A stretch of 64,000 nucleotides of DNA from an uncultured Collinsella sp. (GTDB lineage: Bacteria; Actinomycetota; Coriobacteriia; Coriobacteriales; Coriobacteriaceae): the NCBI GenBank assembly GCA_900541795.1, contig UQLC01000004.1, positions 59,498-123,497 on the forward strand. Reading direction: 5' to 3'. Positions 15,401 through 24,575 of this stretch are shown one piece after another. Position 1 is the stretch's first letter. Each line of letters begins with the position of its first letter. Position numbers and translations under genes: made by a program. Below the pieces are notes generated by a model that saw nothing but the letters and a program-made list of their open reading frames with translations, ran no database searches and was not told where the DNA came from.

Positions 15401-17700
15401 GTGCGACCGAGCGCGAGCATGTGATGCCTCCGCGGCCCTTGATGCCGTGGACGATGGCCCTGTGTGCCGGCATGTGCGTGAGCTGCGCTTTGGTGCTTAA
15501 CGTGGCCGCTGATGCGCTGCTGAGGGAGCGGGTGCCGGCGGTCGGGCCGCTATGGGCCATTCCCGTTGCGGCGGCGGTCTTCGTTGTGCTGGCTCAATCT
15601 TGTGCGCGGCTTGCCCCTTTGAAGCGGTGGCTGTATGCCGCGTCCGTCGGTCTCGTGGCGGGAGCGGTCGTCTCGGCGTGGTGGGCTGTGGGCACGCTAG
15701 GCGCCTCGAAGGCGCTCGACGGTCGAGCGGCAAGCAGCCTCGAGTTTGTCGTGCAGGGTGATCCATCCATAAACGACGACGTGTATTCCTATACCTGCGA
15801 GGCACGCGCGGACGGTAAGAACTTGGCAGCGGTTCGCCTATCGTGTGACCGCGAGCTCAAGGTCGGGGCGCACGTGCGTGTTATCGGTCGCGTTTCACGT
15901 TTTGAGAACGATGCGTTTGGACGATCGCGCGCGCTCCGAGGCGAGGTACGCAAGGTTCAAGCCGTTCGGATTGTGCCGGTCGATGAGGGCTCTCCGGGGC
16001 CGCTGCTTCGGCTGCGAAATGGGCTGCTTGCGTCCATTGCGCCTGCGACCGACCCGGCGCGTGCGCTCATAGCCGGTGTCGCCTGCGGTCGTTCGGCCGA
16101 GCTGCGCGCCCAGCCGGCGGGCGATTGGTTTTCGGTGACGGGGACGGCGCATCTTATCGCCGTCTCGGGCAGCCATTTGGCTATCGTGGGGTTTGTAATC
16201 GAGGGCGCATTGCAAAAGACTCGGTGCTCACGTGGTCTTCAGCGGGCGATATTGGCGATATCGCTTGTTGGCTACGCTGCCTTTACGGGCGCGTCTCCTT
16301 CGGCCGTGCGCGCGTGCTGCATGGTGTTCGCGACGCTTGTCGTAAACGGCGCGGGGCGTCGCCGGCACGGCGAATCGGCACTCTTCGTAACCATGTCCAT
16401 CTTTGTGCTACTGCGGCCGACGGTGCTGTTCGAGATGGGCTTTCAGCTTTCATGTGCCAGCGTCTTAGCCATTCTGTGCTTTTGCCCCTATGCGACCTAC
16501 GCTTTGGGTGAGCTGGGTGTGCCATCGGGCGTCGCCAGCATGCTTTCCGCCACGCTGTGCTCGCAATTGGCGACACTTCCCATTACCATTCCCGCCTTTG
16601 GTACGTTATCGCTCATTGCTCCGCTGGCAAATGCGGTCATCGGTCCGGTGGTGAGCGTACTGCTTGCTGTGTCGATTGTGCTGGTTCCCTTTTCGCTCGT
16701 GGCACCTTTGCGGACTTGGGCGCTCATTGTGCCCATGATTGCCGCCCGTTGCGCACTGTTCTTCGAGCAGCTGTTTGCCGCCGTGCCGGGTGCATCCGTG
16801 AGTTTGCCGCCCGATAGCATGTGGATTTACCTAGTGCCGTGTTTGCTGGCGGTTCTGCTGGTCTGGTGGCCGCGTCCCCGTGCACGTCCTATGGCGGTGG
16901 GGCTTGCATGCTTGGTACTCCTGGCTGCGATTCCGTACGTCTACTGGGATCGATTCGCTCCGCCTTCGGTGACGGTGCTCGATGTGGGCCAGGCCGATGC
17001 GATTCTTATCCGCCAGGGCGGCGCAGTAGCACTCGTCGACTGCGGGCTCGACGAGCGCATGGTGGCGGCGTTGGTTCGCAATAACGTGCACCATATCGAT
17101 GCCGTCTTTGTGACGCATTGGGATGAGGACCACTGGGGTGGTCTGCCTGCCGTGCTCGAACAGTTTTCGGTTGGAACGATTGCCGTGGCGGCGGATGCGC
17201 TGGAGGATGCTCCTGCCGAGGTATTGAACCGACCTGGCGTTGAGTATCGGCAGGTGCGCCGTGGGGATACGGTCGACATCGGCTCATTTTGCGCCCGCGT
17301 GATGTGGCCATTCGAGTCCGTGGATGGCGAGGGAAATGAGGACTCGCTTGTCCTGCTGCTCTCTTATGTTCAGGAAGGCAAGGGCCTGCGTGTGCTCCTC
17401 ACCGGTGATGCCGAGCTCGATCAAGAACGGGAATTCGTGCAGGAGGTGGGAGATATCGATGTACTTAAACTTGGGCATCACGGCTCTAAGGTTTCAGTCG
17501 ATGGTGAGTTGCTGGACGTCCTGAAGCCCGAGCTTTCCCTCGCGAGCGCGGGCGAGGGGAATCGATACGGCCATCCGTCCGATGCCTGCATCGATGCCGT
17601 TATGGAAGCGGGCGGCGTGTTCGCGTGCACCATCGAACACGGCGACATTACCGTCACGCCAACTGCGAATGGCTTTGCGATGCGATGCCAGCGACCATGA
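15397..17700 (+). CDS. comEC: Competence membrane channel/nuclease-like ComEC/Rec2
   Basis: ComEC forms the channel that takes one DNA strand into the cytoplasm. The 767-residue protein has N-terminal membrane helices, an extracytoplasmic soluble domain (about 90-200), a Competence domain with multiple helices (GTAHLIAVSGSHLAIVG motif) and a C-terminal metallo-beta-lactamase-like domain with VLDVGQADAILI and THWDEDHWGG, later LLTGDAE and KLGHHGSK. The metal ligands look intact, so nuclease activity is possible. The ATG at 15397 overlaps the comEA stop, preferred over a TTG at 15385. Confidence 0.94.
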   Translation: MSATEREHVMPPRPLMPWTMALCAGMCVSCALVLNVAADALLRERVPAVGPLWAIPVAAAVFVVLAQSCARLAPLKRWLYAASVGLVAGAVVSAWWAVGTLGASKALDGRAASSLEFVVQGDPSINDDVYSYTCEARADGKNLAAVRLSCDRELKVGAHVRVIGRVSRFENDAFGRSRALRGEVRKVQAVRIVPVDEGSPGPLLRLRNGLLASIAPATDPARALIAGVACGRSAELRAQPAGDWFSVTGTAHLIAVSGSHLAIVGFVIEGALQKTRCSRGLQRAILAISLVGYAAFTGASPSAVRACCMVFATLVVNGAGRRRHGESALFVTMSIFVLLRPTVLFEMGFQLSCASVLAILCFCPYATYALGELGVPSGVASMLSATLCSQLATLPITIPAFGTLSLIAPLANAVIGPVVSVLLAVSIVLVPFSLVAPLRTWALIVPMIAARCALFFEQLFAAVPGASVSLPPDSMWIYLVPCLLAVLLVWWPRPRARPMAVGLACLVLLAAIPYVYWDRFAPPSVTVLDVGQADAILIRQGGAVALVDCGLDERMVAALVRNNVHHIDAVFVTHWDEDHWGGLPAVLEQFSVGTIAVAADALEDAPAEVLNRPGVEYRQVRRGDTVDIGSFCARVMWPFESVDGEGNEDSLVLLLSYVQEGKGLRVLLTGDAELDQEREFVQEVGDIDVLKLGHHGSKVSVDGELLDVLKPELSLASAGEGNRYGHPSDACIDAVMEAGGVFACTIEHGDITVTPTANGFAMRCQRP

Positions 17701-17778
17701 CGACGTCGTTGGCGTGTGGTGGGCCCCTGGGCTAGAATGGCACGGAACGAATACGAAGGCCTGCGGGAGGGGAGCGCA

Positions 17779-18741
17779 ATGTCCGAAATCGGTCTGCTGC
17801 CGGCATATCTGATCGTCGGTACCGACGGAGTCAAGCGCGATCACGCCGTCTCGCGCATGAAAGCGCGTCTGGAAAAGACGGGCATGGTCGAGTTCAACAT
17901 CGACGAGCGCGACATGACCAAGGACCCCGATATCGAGTCCATTATCGGATCGCTTAACACCTTTCCGATGGGCAGCGAGTTTCGCCTGGTAATCCTTGAT
18001 GGCTGCTCAAAGCTCGCTAAGGCGGTCTCGGAGCCGCTCGTTGAGTATCTGGCGAGTCCCAGCCCCACAACGGTCTGCCTCATCATCGCCGACTCGCTTG
18101 CCAAGAACACGCGCCTGTATAAGGCGATCGCCAAAATCGACAAGAAGGCCGTGATCGATTGCTCCGGCACCAAGCGCTGGGAGCTGCCGCGTCGCGTGCA
18201 GCAGATGGCGACGCAGCACGGCAAGTCGATCTCGACGGCGGCCGCCGAGGAACTCGTCTCGCGTTCGGGTGAAAACACTCGCATGCTCGATAACGACTTG
18301 GTTAAGCTTGCCCAGATGGTCGAGGCGCCCCAAATTGAGCTTGCCGATGTGGAGCGCTGGATTGTACGTACGGCCGAGGTTCAACCCTGGGACTTTCTCA
18401 ATGCGGTCTCGGCCCGTGACATGCGCCGTTCGCTCGAGCTCTTCAATCTAATGCCCGCCAAGAGCTACGTGTGGACGTACACATTGCTGTGCGGCCGCAT
18501 TCGCGAGCTTATCGTTGCCAAGGCGCTCGATGCACGCGGACAGGGTCGTGAGCTGGCCGCAACGCTCAAACTCCAGTCCTGGCAGGTCAAGAATCATCTG
18601 ACCTGGGCACGTCGCTTTTCGATGGCAGAGCTCGTCGCAGCGCTCGAGGGTGCCGTTGATGTGGAGCTCGCGCTCAAGGGTTCGGCCGATTCTCAGACCG
18701 CGCTTTTGCTCTGGATTACGAACATCTTGAGAAAATCGTGA
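17779..18741 (+). CDS. holA: DNA polymerase III delta subunit
   Basis: HolA opens the sliding clamp as part of the clamp loader. The 320-residue protein has the three-domain delta layout without a functional P-loop: an N-terminal AAA-like part (AYLIVGTDGVKRDHAV), a middle region with FRLVILDGCSKLAK, and a C-terminal helical collar with DFLNAVSARDMRRSLELF. The ATG at 17779 follows a strong GGGAGGGGAG site. Location downstream of comEA-comEC and upstream of rpsT is the common arrangement. Confidence 0.92.
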   Translation: MSEIGLLPAYLIVGTDGVKRDHAVSRMKARLEKTGMVEFNIDERDMTKDPDIESIIGSLNTFPMGSEFRLVILDGCSKLAKAVSEPLVEYLASPSPTTVCLIIADSLAKNTRLYKAIAKIDKKAVIDCSGTKRWELPRRVQQMATQHGKSISTAAAEELVSRSGENTRMLDNDLVKLAQMVEAPQIELADVERWIVRTAEVQPWDFLNAVSARDMRRSLELFNLMPAKSYVWTYTLLCGRIRELIVAKALDARGQGRELAATLKLQSWQVKNHLTWARRFSMAELVAALEGAVDVELALKGSADSQTALLLWITNILRKS

Positions 18742-18874
18742 TGATACCTGCCTATTTGACAAATTCGTTCTATCCCTTTGAGGGAGAGCGTGCTATAGTA
18801 GGCGCTTGCATGACCTCACCGTGTCTCAGAGGTGTCATACATTTTTTGCAAGGAACTCGAAAGGAACTCCAGAA

Positions 18875-19141
18875 GTGGCAAACATCAAGTCTCAGAAGAA
18901 GCGTATCCGCACCAATGAGGCAGCTCGCATGCGTAACAAGGCTGTCAAGTCCGAGCTCAAGACGCTGACCAAGCACGTCCAGTCCGCCGTCGCCGAGGGC
19001 GACGCCGAGAAGGCCCAGGCTGCCCTCAAGACCGTCACCAAGCGTCTCGACATGGCTGCCGCCAAGCATGTTATCCACAAGAACCAGGCTTCCAACCGCA
19101 AGTCCGGTCTTGCCAAGCTCGTGAACAGCATCAACGCCTAA
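18875..19141 (+). CDS. rpsT: 30S ribosomal protein bS20
   Basis: An 88-residue, Lys/Ala-rich helical protein binding 16S rRNA. The start VANIKSQKKRIRTNEAARMRNKAVKSE is typical. The GTG at 18875 is chosen, with AAAGGA upstream; earlier in-frame codons lie in the leader. The 133-bp gap after holA carries a TATAGT (near 18793) and a TTGACA (near 18757) that are too far apart to form one promoter, so the actual start site is unclear. Confidence 0.95.
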   Translation: MANIKSQKKRIRTNEAARMRNKAVKSELKTLTKHVQSAVAEGDAEKAQAALKTVTKRLDMAAAKHVIHKNQASNRKSGLAKLVNSINA

Positions 19142-19176
19142 GTTGTAAATTTCACACCACACAGATTACGCGCATA

Positions 19177-19213
19177 AATGGAGCCTGTTTTATGGAACAG
19201 GCTCCATTTTTTG
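19177..19213 (+). terminator. Intrinsic terminator after rpsT
   Basis: A perfect 13-bp stem (19177-19189 with 19196-19208) followed by six T. It lies only 24 bases before the lepA start, so lepA needs its own promoter in or just after the terminator. Confidence 0.92.
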
Positions 19214-19237
19214 TACCGCTCGGGTAAGATAGTCCGC

Positions 19238-21049
19238 ATGAATACTTCAATTGACATTTCCCACATCCGCAACTTCTCAATCGTTGCGCACATCGACCAT
19301 GGCAAGTCCACGATCAGCGATCGCATCCTCGAGCTCACCCATACCGTCGACGAACGCGACATGGAGTCGCAGCTGCTCGACACCATGGATATCGAGCGCG
19401 AGCGCGGCATCACGATCAAGTCCAATGCCGTTCGCGTGTCCTATGACGCCGACGATGGCGAGACGTATCAGTTCAATCTGATCGATACGCCGGGCCACGT
19501 GGACTTTACCTATGAGGTCTCGCGCTCGCTGGCAGCCTGTGAGGGCGCGGTGCTCGTTGTCGACGCCACACAGGGCGTCGAGGCACAGACCGTCTCCAAC
19601 GCGACGCTTGCCATGAACGCCAATCTGGACATTGTGCCGGCCATCAACAAGATCGACCTGCCCTCGGCCCATCCCGATGAGGTCAAGACCGAGATCGAGG
19701 ATGACTTGGCGATCCCTGCCGATGATGCCGTGTGTGTCTCGGGCAAGACCGGAGAGGGCATCCACGATCTGCTGGAGTCCATTGTCTTTTTGATCTCTCC
19801 GCCCAAGGGCGATGCGAACGCGCCGCTCAAGGCACTCATCCTGGATTCGTACTTCGACGAGTATCGTGGTGTCGTCGCCACGGTGCGCATCTTTGACGGT
19901 TCCATCAAAAAGGGCGATACCCTGCGCATGATGCAGGCAAAGGGTGACTTTTTGGTCGATGGCGTGGGCGTCAAGCGTCCCGCCGAGACTCCGGTCGATG
20001 CGCTGACGGTCGGCGAGGTGGGCTACGTGGTCACGGGCCTGAAGGACCCCGAGGCCGTGCGCGTGGGCGATACCCTCACGTGGGCGTCGAATCCCTGCCC
20101 CGAGCCGCTTCCCGGCTACCGCGAGGCCAAGCCCATGGTCTATACGGGCCTGTTCCCGATCGATAACAAGGACTACGAGAACCTGCGTGACGCGCTCGAT
20201 AAGCTGCACGTCAACGACCCGTCGTTGGTATGGGAGCCCGAGACCTCGGTGGCGCTCGGCTTTGGCTTCCGCGTGGGCTTCCTGGGCCTGCTGCACATGG
20301 AAGTCGTTAAGGAACGCCTGGAGCGCGAGTTCAACTTGGACCTCATTGCCACGAGTCCCTCGGTCGACTATCACGTCTACAAGACCGACGGCGAGATGAT
20401 CGATGTCCGCAGCCCGCAGGACCTTCCCGAGGCCACGCGCATCGAGCGTATCGAGGAACCCTACCTCAAGGCAAAGATCATCTGCCCGCCTGAGTACACG
20501 GGCGCCGTCATGCAGCTTGCCATCGAGCACCGCGGCATTACTACCGACATGATCCACCTGACGAGCAAATCGGTCGAGATGCGCTTTGATATGCCGCTTG
20601 CCGAGCTCATCTTGGACTTCTTTGATCAGCTCAAGAGCCGCACTAAGGGCTATGCCTCGCTCGACTACGAGTTCAACGAGTATCGTCCTTCCGAGCTTGT
20701 GAAGCTCGATATCTTGCTTTCGGGCGATGAGGTGGACGCGCTGTCGTTTATCGTGCACAAGGACAAGGCCTATGGCCTGGCCCGCGGTCTGTGCGACAAG
20801 CTCAAGGAGATCATCCCGCGTCAGCTGTTTGAGGTGCCCATCCAGGGTGCTATCGGCAACAAGATCATTGCCCGCTCCACCGTCAAGGCGCGTCGCAAGG
20901 ACGTGCTTGCCAAGTGCTACGGCGGCGATATTTCGCGTAAGCGCAAACTGCTCGAGAAGCAGAAAGAGGGCAAGAAGCGCATGAAAGCCATCGGCTCGGT
21001 CGAGGTCCCGCAGGAGGCCTTTATGGCGATTCTCAAGGTGGACGAGTAG
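19238..21049 (+). CDS. lepA: Elongation factor 4 (back-translocating GTPase LepA)
   Basis: A 603-residue translational GTPase that binds ribosomes and affects translocation and initiation. G motifs: AHIDHGKST near the N-terminus, DTPGHVDF and NKIDLPSA. The LepA-specific C-terminal domain follows, with the KVDE end. The ATG at 19238 gives the conserved start MNTSIDISHIRNFSIVAHIDHG; the ribosome site is weak (GGGTAAG). It begins a long co-directional gene run reaching recO. Confidence 0.97.
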   Translation: MNTSIDISHIRNFSIVAHIDHGKSTISDRILELTHTVDERDMESQLLDTMDIERERGITIKSNAVRVSYDADDGETYQFNLIDTPGHVDFTYEVSRSLAACEGAVLVVDATQGVEAQTVSNATLAMNANLDIVPAINKIDLPSAHPDEVKTEIEDDLAIPADDAVCVSGKTGEGIHDLLESIVFLISPPKGDANAPLKALILDSYFDEYRGVVATVRIFDGSIKKGDTLRMMQAKGDFLVDGVGVKRPAETPVDALTVGEVGYVVTGLKDPEAVRVGDTLTWASNPCPEPLPGYREAKPMVYTGLFPIDNKDYENLRDALDKLHVNDPSLVWEPETSVALGFGFRVGFLGLLHMEVVKERLEREFNLDLIATSPSVDYHVYKTDGEMIDVRSPQDLPEATRIERIEEPYLKAKIICPPEYTGAVMQLAIEHRGITTDMIHLTSKSVEMRFDMPLAELILDFFDQLKSRTKGYASLDYEFNEYRPSELVKLDILLSGDEVDALSFIVHKDKAYGLARGLCDKLKEIIPRQLFEVPIQGAIGNKIIARSTVKARRKDVLAKCYGGDISRKRKLLEKQKEGKKRMKAIGSVEVPQEAFMAILKVDE

Positions 21050-21053
21050 GCCT

Positions 21054-22097
21054 ATGGCGCTTTCCGAATACAGCGAGCGGTTGCTGGGCGCCTATGCCGA
21101 GCAACCGTTCCTTATGGCTCCCATGGCGGGCGTGACCGACCCTGCCTACCGCATCATGTGCCGCCGCCGCGGTGCCAACCTTGCCTACAGCGAGATGGTG
21201 AGCGTGGCAGGCCTTGCCTATGCCAGCAACAAAACGTGGCGCCTGGTGCTGCCGGCCGACGAGGAGCAGCAGATTTGTGTGCAGCTCTTTGGCTCCAAGC
21301 CCGATCAGTTTGCGAGTGCCGTCGCCGCCGTCGAGGAGCGCGTTGGCGATCGCCTGTCGCTCATCGATATCAATATGGCATGCCCCGCCCGCAAGGTCGT
21401 TACCAAGGGCGAGGGCTCGGCGCTCATGCGCACGCCCGATTTGGCCGAGAAGATCGTCGAGGCGGCGGTGGGCGCGGCGCATGTACCCGTGACCGTCAAG
21501 ATTCGCAAAGGCTTTTATGCCGAGGACCGTAATGCCGCGACGTTTGCCCAGATGCTCGAAGGCGCCGGTGCCGCCGCGGTGGCGGTGCATGGCCGCTGCG
21601 CCACGCAGCTCTATACGGGCCAGGCCGATTGGTCGGTCGTCGATGAGGTTGCCGACGCCGTTGAGATTCCCGTGATCGGTTCGGGCGACGTGTTTACCGC
21701 CGAGGATGCCGCGGAGCATCTGCGCAACTCGGGCGCCAGCGCGGTGTTTATCGCGCGCGGTATCTACGGGAACCCGTGGGTGTTTGGCGATGCTCGCGCC
21801 CTTGCGCTCGATGGCATACCGGTGCCGGTTCGCAGCTCCGTCGAGCGCCTGGACGCCCTGCGTGAGCACCTAACGCTGACACATGAGCTCCTGCCGCTTA
21901 TGTCGCGTGCCCGTACGTACGCAAGCTGGTACTTAAAAGGCATGCCCCATGCCGCCGCTTGGCGTGCCCATGTGGTGCGCTGCTCCACGTATGAGGAGTT
22001 TATGGTGCTGGTCGATGAGATCGAGCATGATGCGGTGGCCTGCGAGGCCGCCCTTGCCGCTGGCAAGTCGGTGCCTGCTCATCCGCTGGAGGCTTAA
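21054..22097 (+). CDS. dus: tRNA-dihydrouridine synthase
   Basis: An FMN enzyme that reduces uridines in tRNA D-loops. The 347-residue protein opens with FLMAPMAGVTDPAYR, and the catalytic Cys is in DINMACPARKV. The flavin phosphate site is VHGRCATQLYTGQADW ... VIGSGDVFTAEDA. It resembles the DusB group of Gram-positives, but specificity is not assigned. It starts four bases after lepA and ends two bases before hemW, so it belongs to the same unit. Confidence 0.95.
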   Translation: MALSEYSERLLGAYAEQPFLMAPMAGVTDPAYRIMCRRRGANLAYSEMVSVAGLAYASNKTWRLVLPADEEQQICVQLFGSKPDQFASAVAAVEERVGDRLSLIDINMACPARKVVTKGEGSALMRTPDLAEKIVEAAVGAAHVPVTVKIRKGFYAEDRNAATFAQMLEGAGAAAVAVHGRCATQLYTGQADWSVVDEVADAVEIPVIGSGDVFTAEDAAEHLRNSGASAVFIARGIYGNPWVFGDARALALDGIPVPVRSSVERLDALREHLTLTHELLPLMSRARTYASWYLKGMPHAAAWRAHVVRCSTYEEFMVLVDEIEHDAVACEAALAAGKSVPAHPLEA

Positions 22098-22099
22098 GG

Positions 22100-23332
22100 G
22101 TGGCCGTTACCGCGCTGTACGTGCACGTGCCGTTCTGTGCCCAAAAGTGCCGCTACTGCGACTTCGACTCGCGCAGTTTTGCTCCGTGCGACCTGAGCGC
22201 TGCGCTCGATGCCTATTTTGAGCAGTTGTTCGCGCGCCTCGATGCTTTTGGCAAGGCTGGTGCCCTTGACCAGACCCGCACCGTCTATGTTGGCGGCGGT
22301 ACGCCGTCGCTGGCGGGGGAGCGCCTGGTGGAGCTGGCGCGGCGTATTCGTGCGTGGTGCGCCCCCGTTGAGTTTACCTGCGAGGCCAATCCCGAGTCGC
22401 TGACCGCCGAGCTTGCTACTGCACTTGTCAAGGTTGGTGTCACACGCGTCTCTCTGGGCGTGCAAACGCTCGATAACATCGAACTTACTGCCATCGGCCG
22501 TATTCACGATGCCGATCGGGCGCTCGCCGCCATCGCGACGGTCAAGAACGCTGGGCTTGATGTGTCGTGCGACCTTATGTGCGGACTTCCCGGGCAAACC
22601 GCAACGAGTTGGAATCGCACGCTCGTTGGCGTGCTGGCGGCGGCTCCGCATCATGTGTCGGTCTACCCGCTCACGCTCGAGGAGGGGACGCCCCTTTATC
22701 GCATGGCGTGCCGTGACGAGTCGCTCGAGCCTGATGAGGATTTTCAGGCCGCATGCATGGACGTGGCACGCGAGCTCCTGGGTGCCGCCGGCTATCACCC
22801 GTATGAGGTGGCGAGTTACGCGCTCGACGGCCATGAGTGCGCCCATAACATTGCCTACTGGACCGGACGGGGCTACCTGGGCCTGGGTCGTTCTGCCGCG
22901 GGCATGCTCGACGCCGAGGATTTCGACCGTCTTGCAGGTTTGTTCCCCGGTGTATCTTCTCGAGGCGATGCGTACCGCGTGCGTCTGGTGCAACGTGACG
23001 ATGACGCGACGGCGTTCGAGGCCGAATATCTCTCGCAGCGCGAGGCTGCGGCCGAAGACCTGATGCTTGCTTGTCGCATGACGCGCGGTGTCGCGTCCGA
23101 CCTGTTGGTTCGCGCGGCTCGTGTCATCCCGGCCGATGGGCTGACAGCCGCTTGCGATCGCGCGCTCGAATTAGGTCTTGCCACTTGGGTGCCCGAGACG
23201 CTCGGGGTCCATGAGGGACCCTTCACTTCGGCAGATGTCGTCGCGGGCCATGTTCGAGCTCGTTTAGCACCGACACACCTGGGCTGGCTCGATGGAAATG
23301 TTCTGTTCGAGCTGTTTTGGGATCTAGCTTAG
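22100..23332 (+). CDS. hemW: HemW-like radical SAM protein (heme chaperone)
   Basis: A 410-residue radical SAM protein with the cluster motif CAQKCRYC close to the N-terminus (HVPFCAQKCRYCDFDS). It lacks the extra N-terminal cysteine pattern of true HemN, which fits HemW, a heme-transfer protein often misnamed coproporphyrinogen oxidase. VYVGGGTPS and SLGVQTLDN are also family segments. The GTG at 22100 is the only good start. The usual neighbour hrcA is absent; the next gene is a dnaJ variant. Confidence 0.9.
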   Translation: MAVTALYVHVPFCAQKCRYCDFDSRSFAPCDLSAALDAYFEQLFARLDAFGKAGALDQTRTVYVGGGTPSLAGERLVELARRIRAWCAPVEFTCEANPESLTAELATALVKVGVTRVSLGVQTLDNIELTAIGRIHDADRALAAIATVKNAGLDVSCDLMCGLPGQTATSWNRTLVGVLAAAPHHVSVYPLTLEEGTPLYRMACRDESLEPDEDFQAACMDVARELLGAAGYHPYEVASYALDGHECAHNIAYWTGRGYLGLGRSAAGMLDAEDFDRLAGLFPGVSSRGDAYRVRLVQRDDDATAFEAEYLSQREAAAEDLMLACRMTRGVASDLLVRAARVIPADGLTAACDRALELGLATWVPETLGVHEGPFTSADVVAGHVRARLAPTHLGWLDGNVLFELFWDLA

Positions 23333-23390
23333 GCCGCTCGGGTAGAATTACCGGAATATATACGCTGCTGTGAGCAGGAGGTTGCCGCGC

Positions 23391-24494
23391 ATGGCGACGA
23401 TGAACGAAAAAGATTATTACGAGATTCTGGGTGTCTCCAAGGACGCTACCTCGCGTGATATACAGAAGGCCTTCCAGCAAAAGGCCCGCAAGCTCCATCC
23501 GGACGTCAACAAAGAGCCGGATGCCGAGGAAAAGTTTAAAGAGGTTTCCGAGGCCTACGCCGTGCTTTCGGATGAGCAAAAACGTGCGCGCTACGACGCC
23601 ATGCGTTCTAGCAATCCCTTTGCCGGTGCTCCTACAGCTTCGCCCTATGGTGGCGGCTACGCCGGCAACACGGGCTATGGCAATCCCTTTGAGGGCGGCT
23701 TTCCCTTTGGTGGCGCCTGGGGCCAGCAGCGTCGCGGCCAGGCTGCCTACAATCCCGAGAACGGCGCCAACGTGGTCGTCGATATCAAACTGGACGCCAA
23801 GGAGGCCAAGGGCGGTGCCCGCAAGACCGTCCGCTATACGCGCTTCGATACCTGTGGTCACTGCGGCGGCTCGGGTTCTGTCTCCTCCGAGCATGCCCAT
23901 ACCTGCCCAAGCTGTGGCGGCCGCGGCCACATCGACGTCGACCTGTCCTTCCTGTTTGGTGCGGGCACGTTCCAGTCGGTCTGCCCCGAGTGCGGCGGTT
24001 CCGGTAAGGTCGTGGCAGACCCCTGCCCTGATTGCGGTGGCAGCGGTCGTACTCGCGTAACCTCCGAGCAGACGATTGAGTTTCCTGCCGGCACGCACGA
24101 TGGCGACGAGGTCCGCATTAGCGGCATGGGTCATGCTGGCACCAACGGTGCCGCGGGCGGCGACCTGGTGGGCCGCGCCCATGTTGAGGCCGAGCGCTTG
24201 GAAGGCAAAGCTCGTACCGGTTTTTACCTGATGGGCATCGTGGCGCCGTTTTTGGTACTCTCGGCCATCTCGGGCGTGTTCTCTGCCTTTGCCGTGATGT
24301 GCTTTATTCCGTTTACCATGGGCCTGTTCATGGTGCTTTCGGACGGCGTGCTTCATCGCAGCTTGCTGTGGTGGAAGCGCGGTGCGATGCAGTTTGCCAA
24401 CGGTTTTGCCAACGGCTTCATGTTCGCGCTCGTGTCGGTTTGGTTCGCGAGCTGCTCGCAACGGGCCATGCTTTCGCCGTACCAAATGCAATAA
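23391..24494 (+). CDS. DnaJ-like J protein with C-terminal membrane segments
   Basis: A 367-residue co-chaperone. It has a J domain with HPD at residues 36-38, a G/F-rich linker, and all four zinc motifs (CGHCGGSG, CPSCGGRG, CPECGGSG, CPDCGGSG). After a short remnant of the substrate-binding domain (IEFPAGTHDGDEVRISGMGHAG) the normal second C-terminal domain and dimerisation tail are missing. In their place come hydrophobic segments at about 277-315 and 333-355, predicted to be membrane helices. So it probably recruits DnaK to the membrane. The ATG at 23391 has GGAGG upstream. A canonical dnaJ follows directly. Confidence 0.85.
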   Translation: MATMNEKDYYEILGVSKDATSRDIQKAFQQKARKLHPDVNKEPDAEEKFKEVSEAYAVLSDEQKRARYDAMRSSNPFAGAPTASPYGGGYAGNTGYGNPFEGGFPFGGAWGQQRRGQAAYNPENGANVVVDIKLDAKEAKGGARKTVRYTRFDTCGHCGGSGSVSSEHAHTCPSCGGRGHIDVDLSFLFGAGTFQSVCPECGGSGKVVADPCPDCGGSGRTRVTSEQTIEFPAGTHDGDEVRISGMGHAGTNGAAGGDLVGRAHVEAERLEGKARTGFYLMGIVAPFLVLSAISGVFSAFAVMCFIPFTMGLFMVLSDGVLHRSLLWWKRGAMQFANGFANGFMFALVSVWFASCSQRAMLSPYQMQ

Positions 24495-24575
24495 CATCAA
24501 ACCCTCTGTTTGCGGCCGGCCTTGCTTGGGTATAGGACGCACTGTGACAATAATGAAAGTCGGAAGGATTCGGTC

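Noticed and set aside
18757..18798. TTGACA and TATAGT as one rpsT promoter
   Set aside because: The spacing is about 30 bases, far from 17, so they cannot work together.
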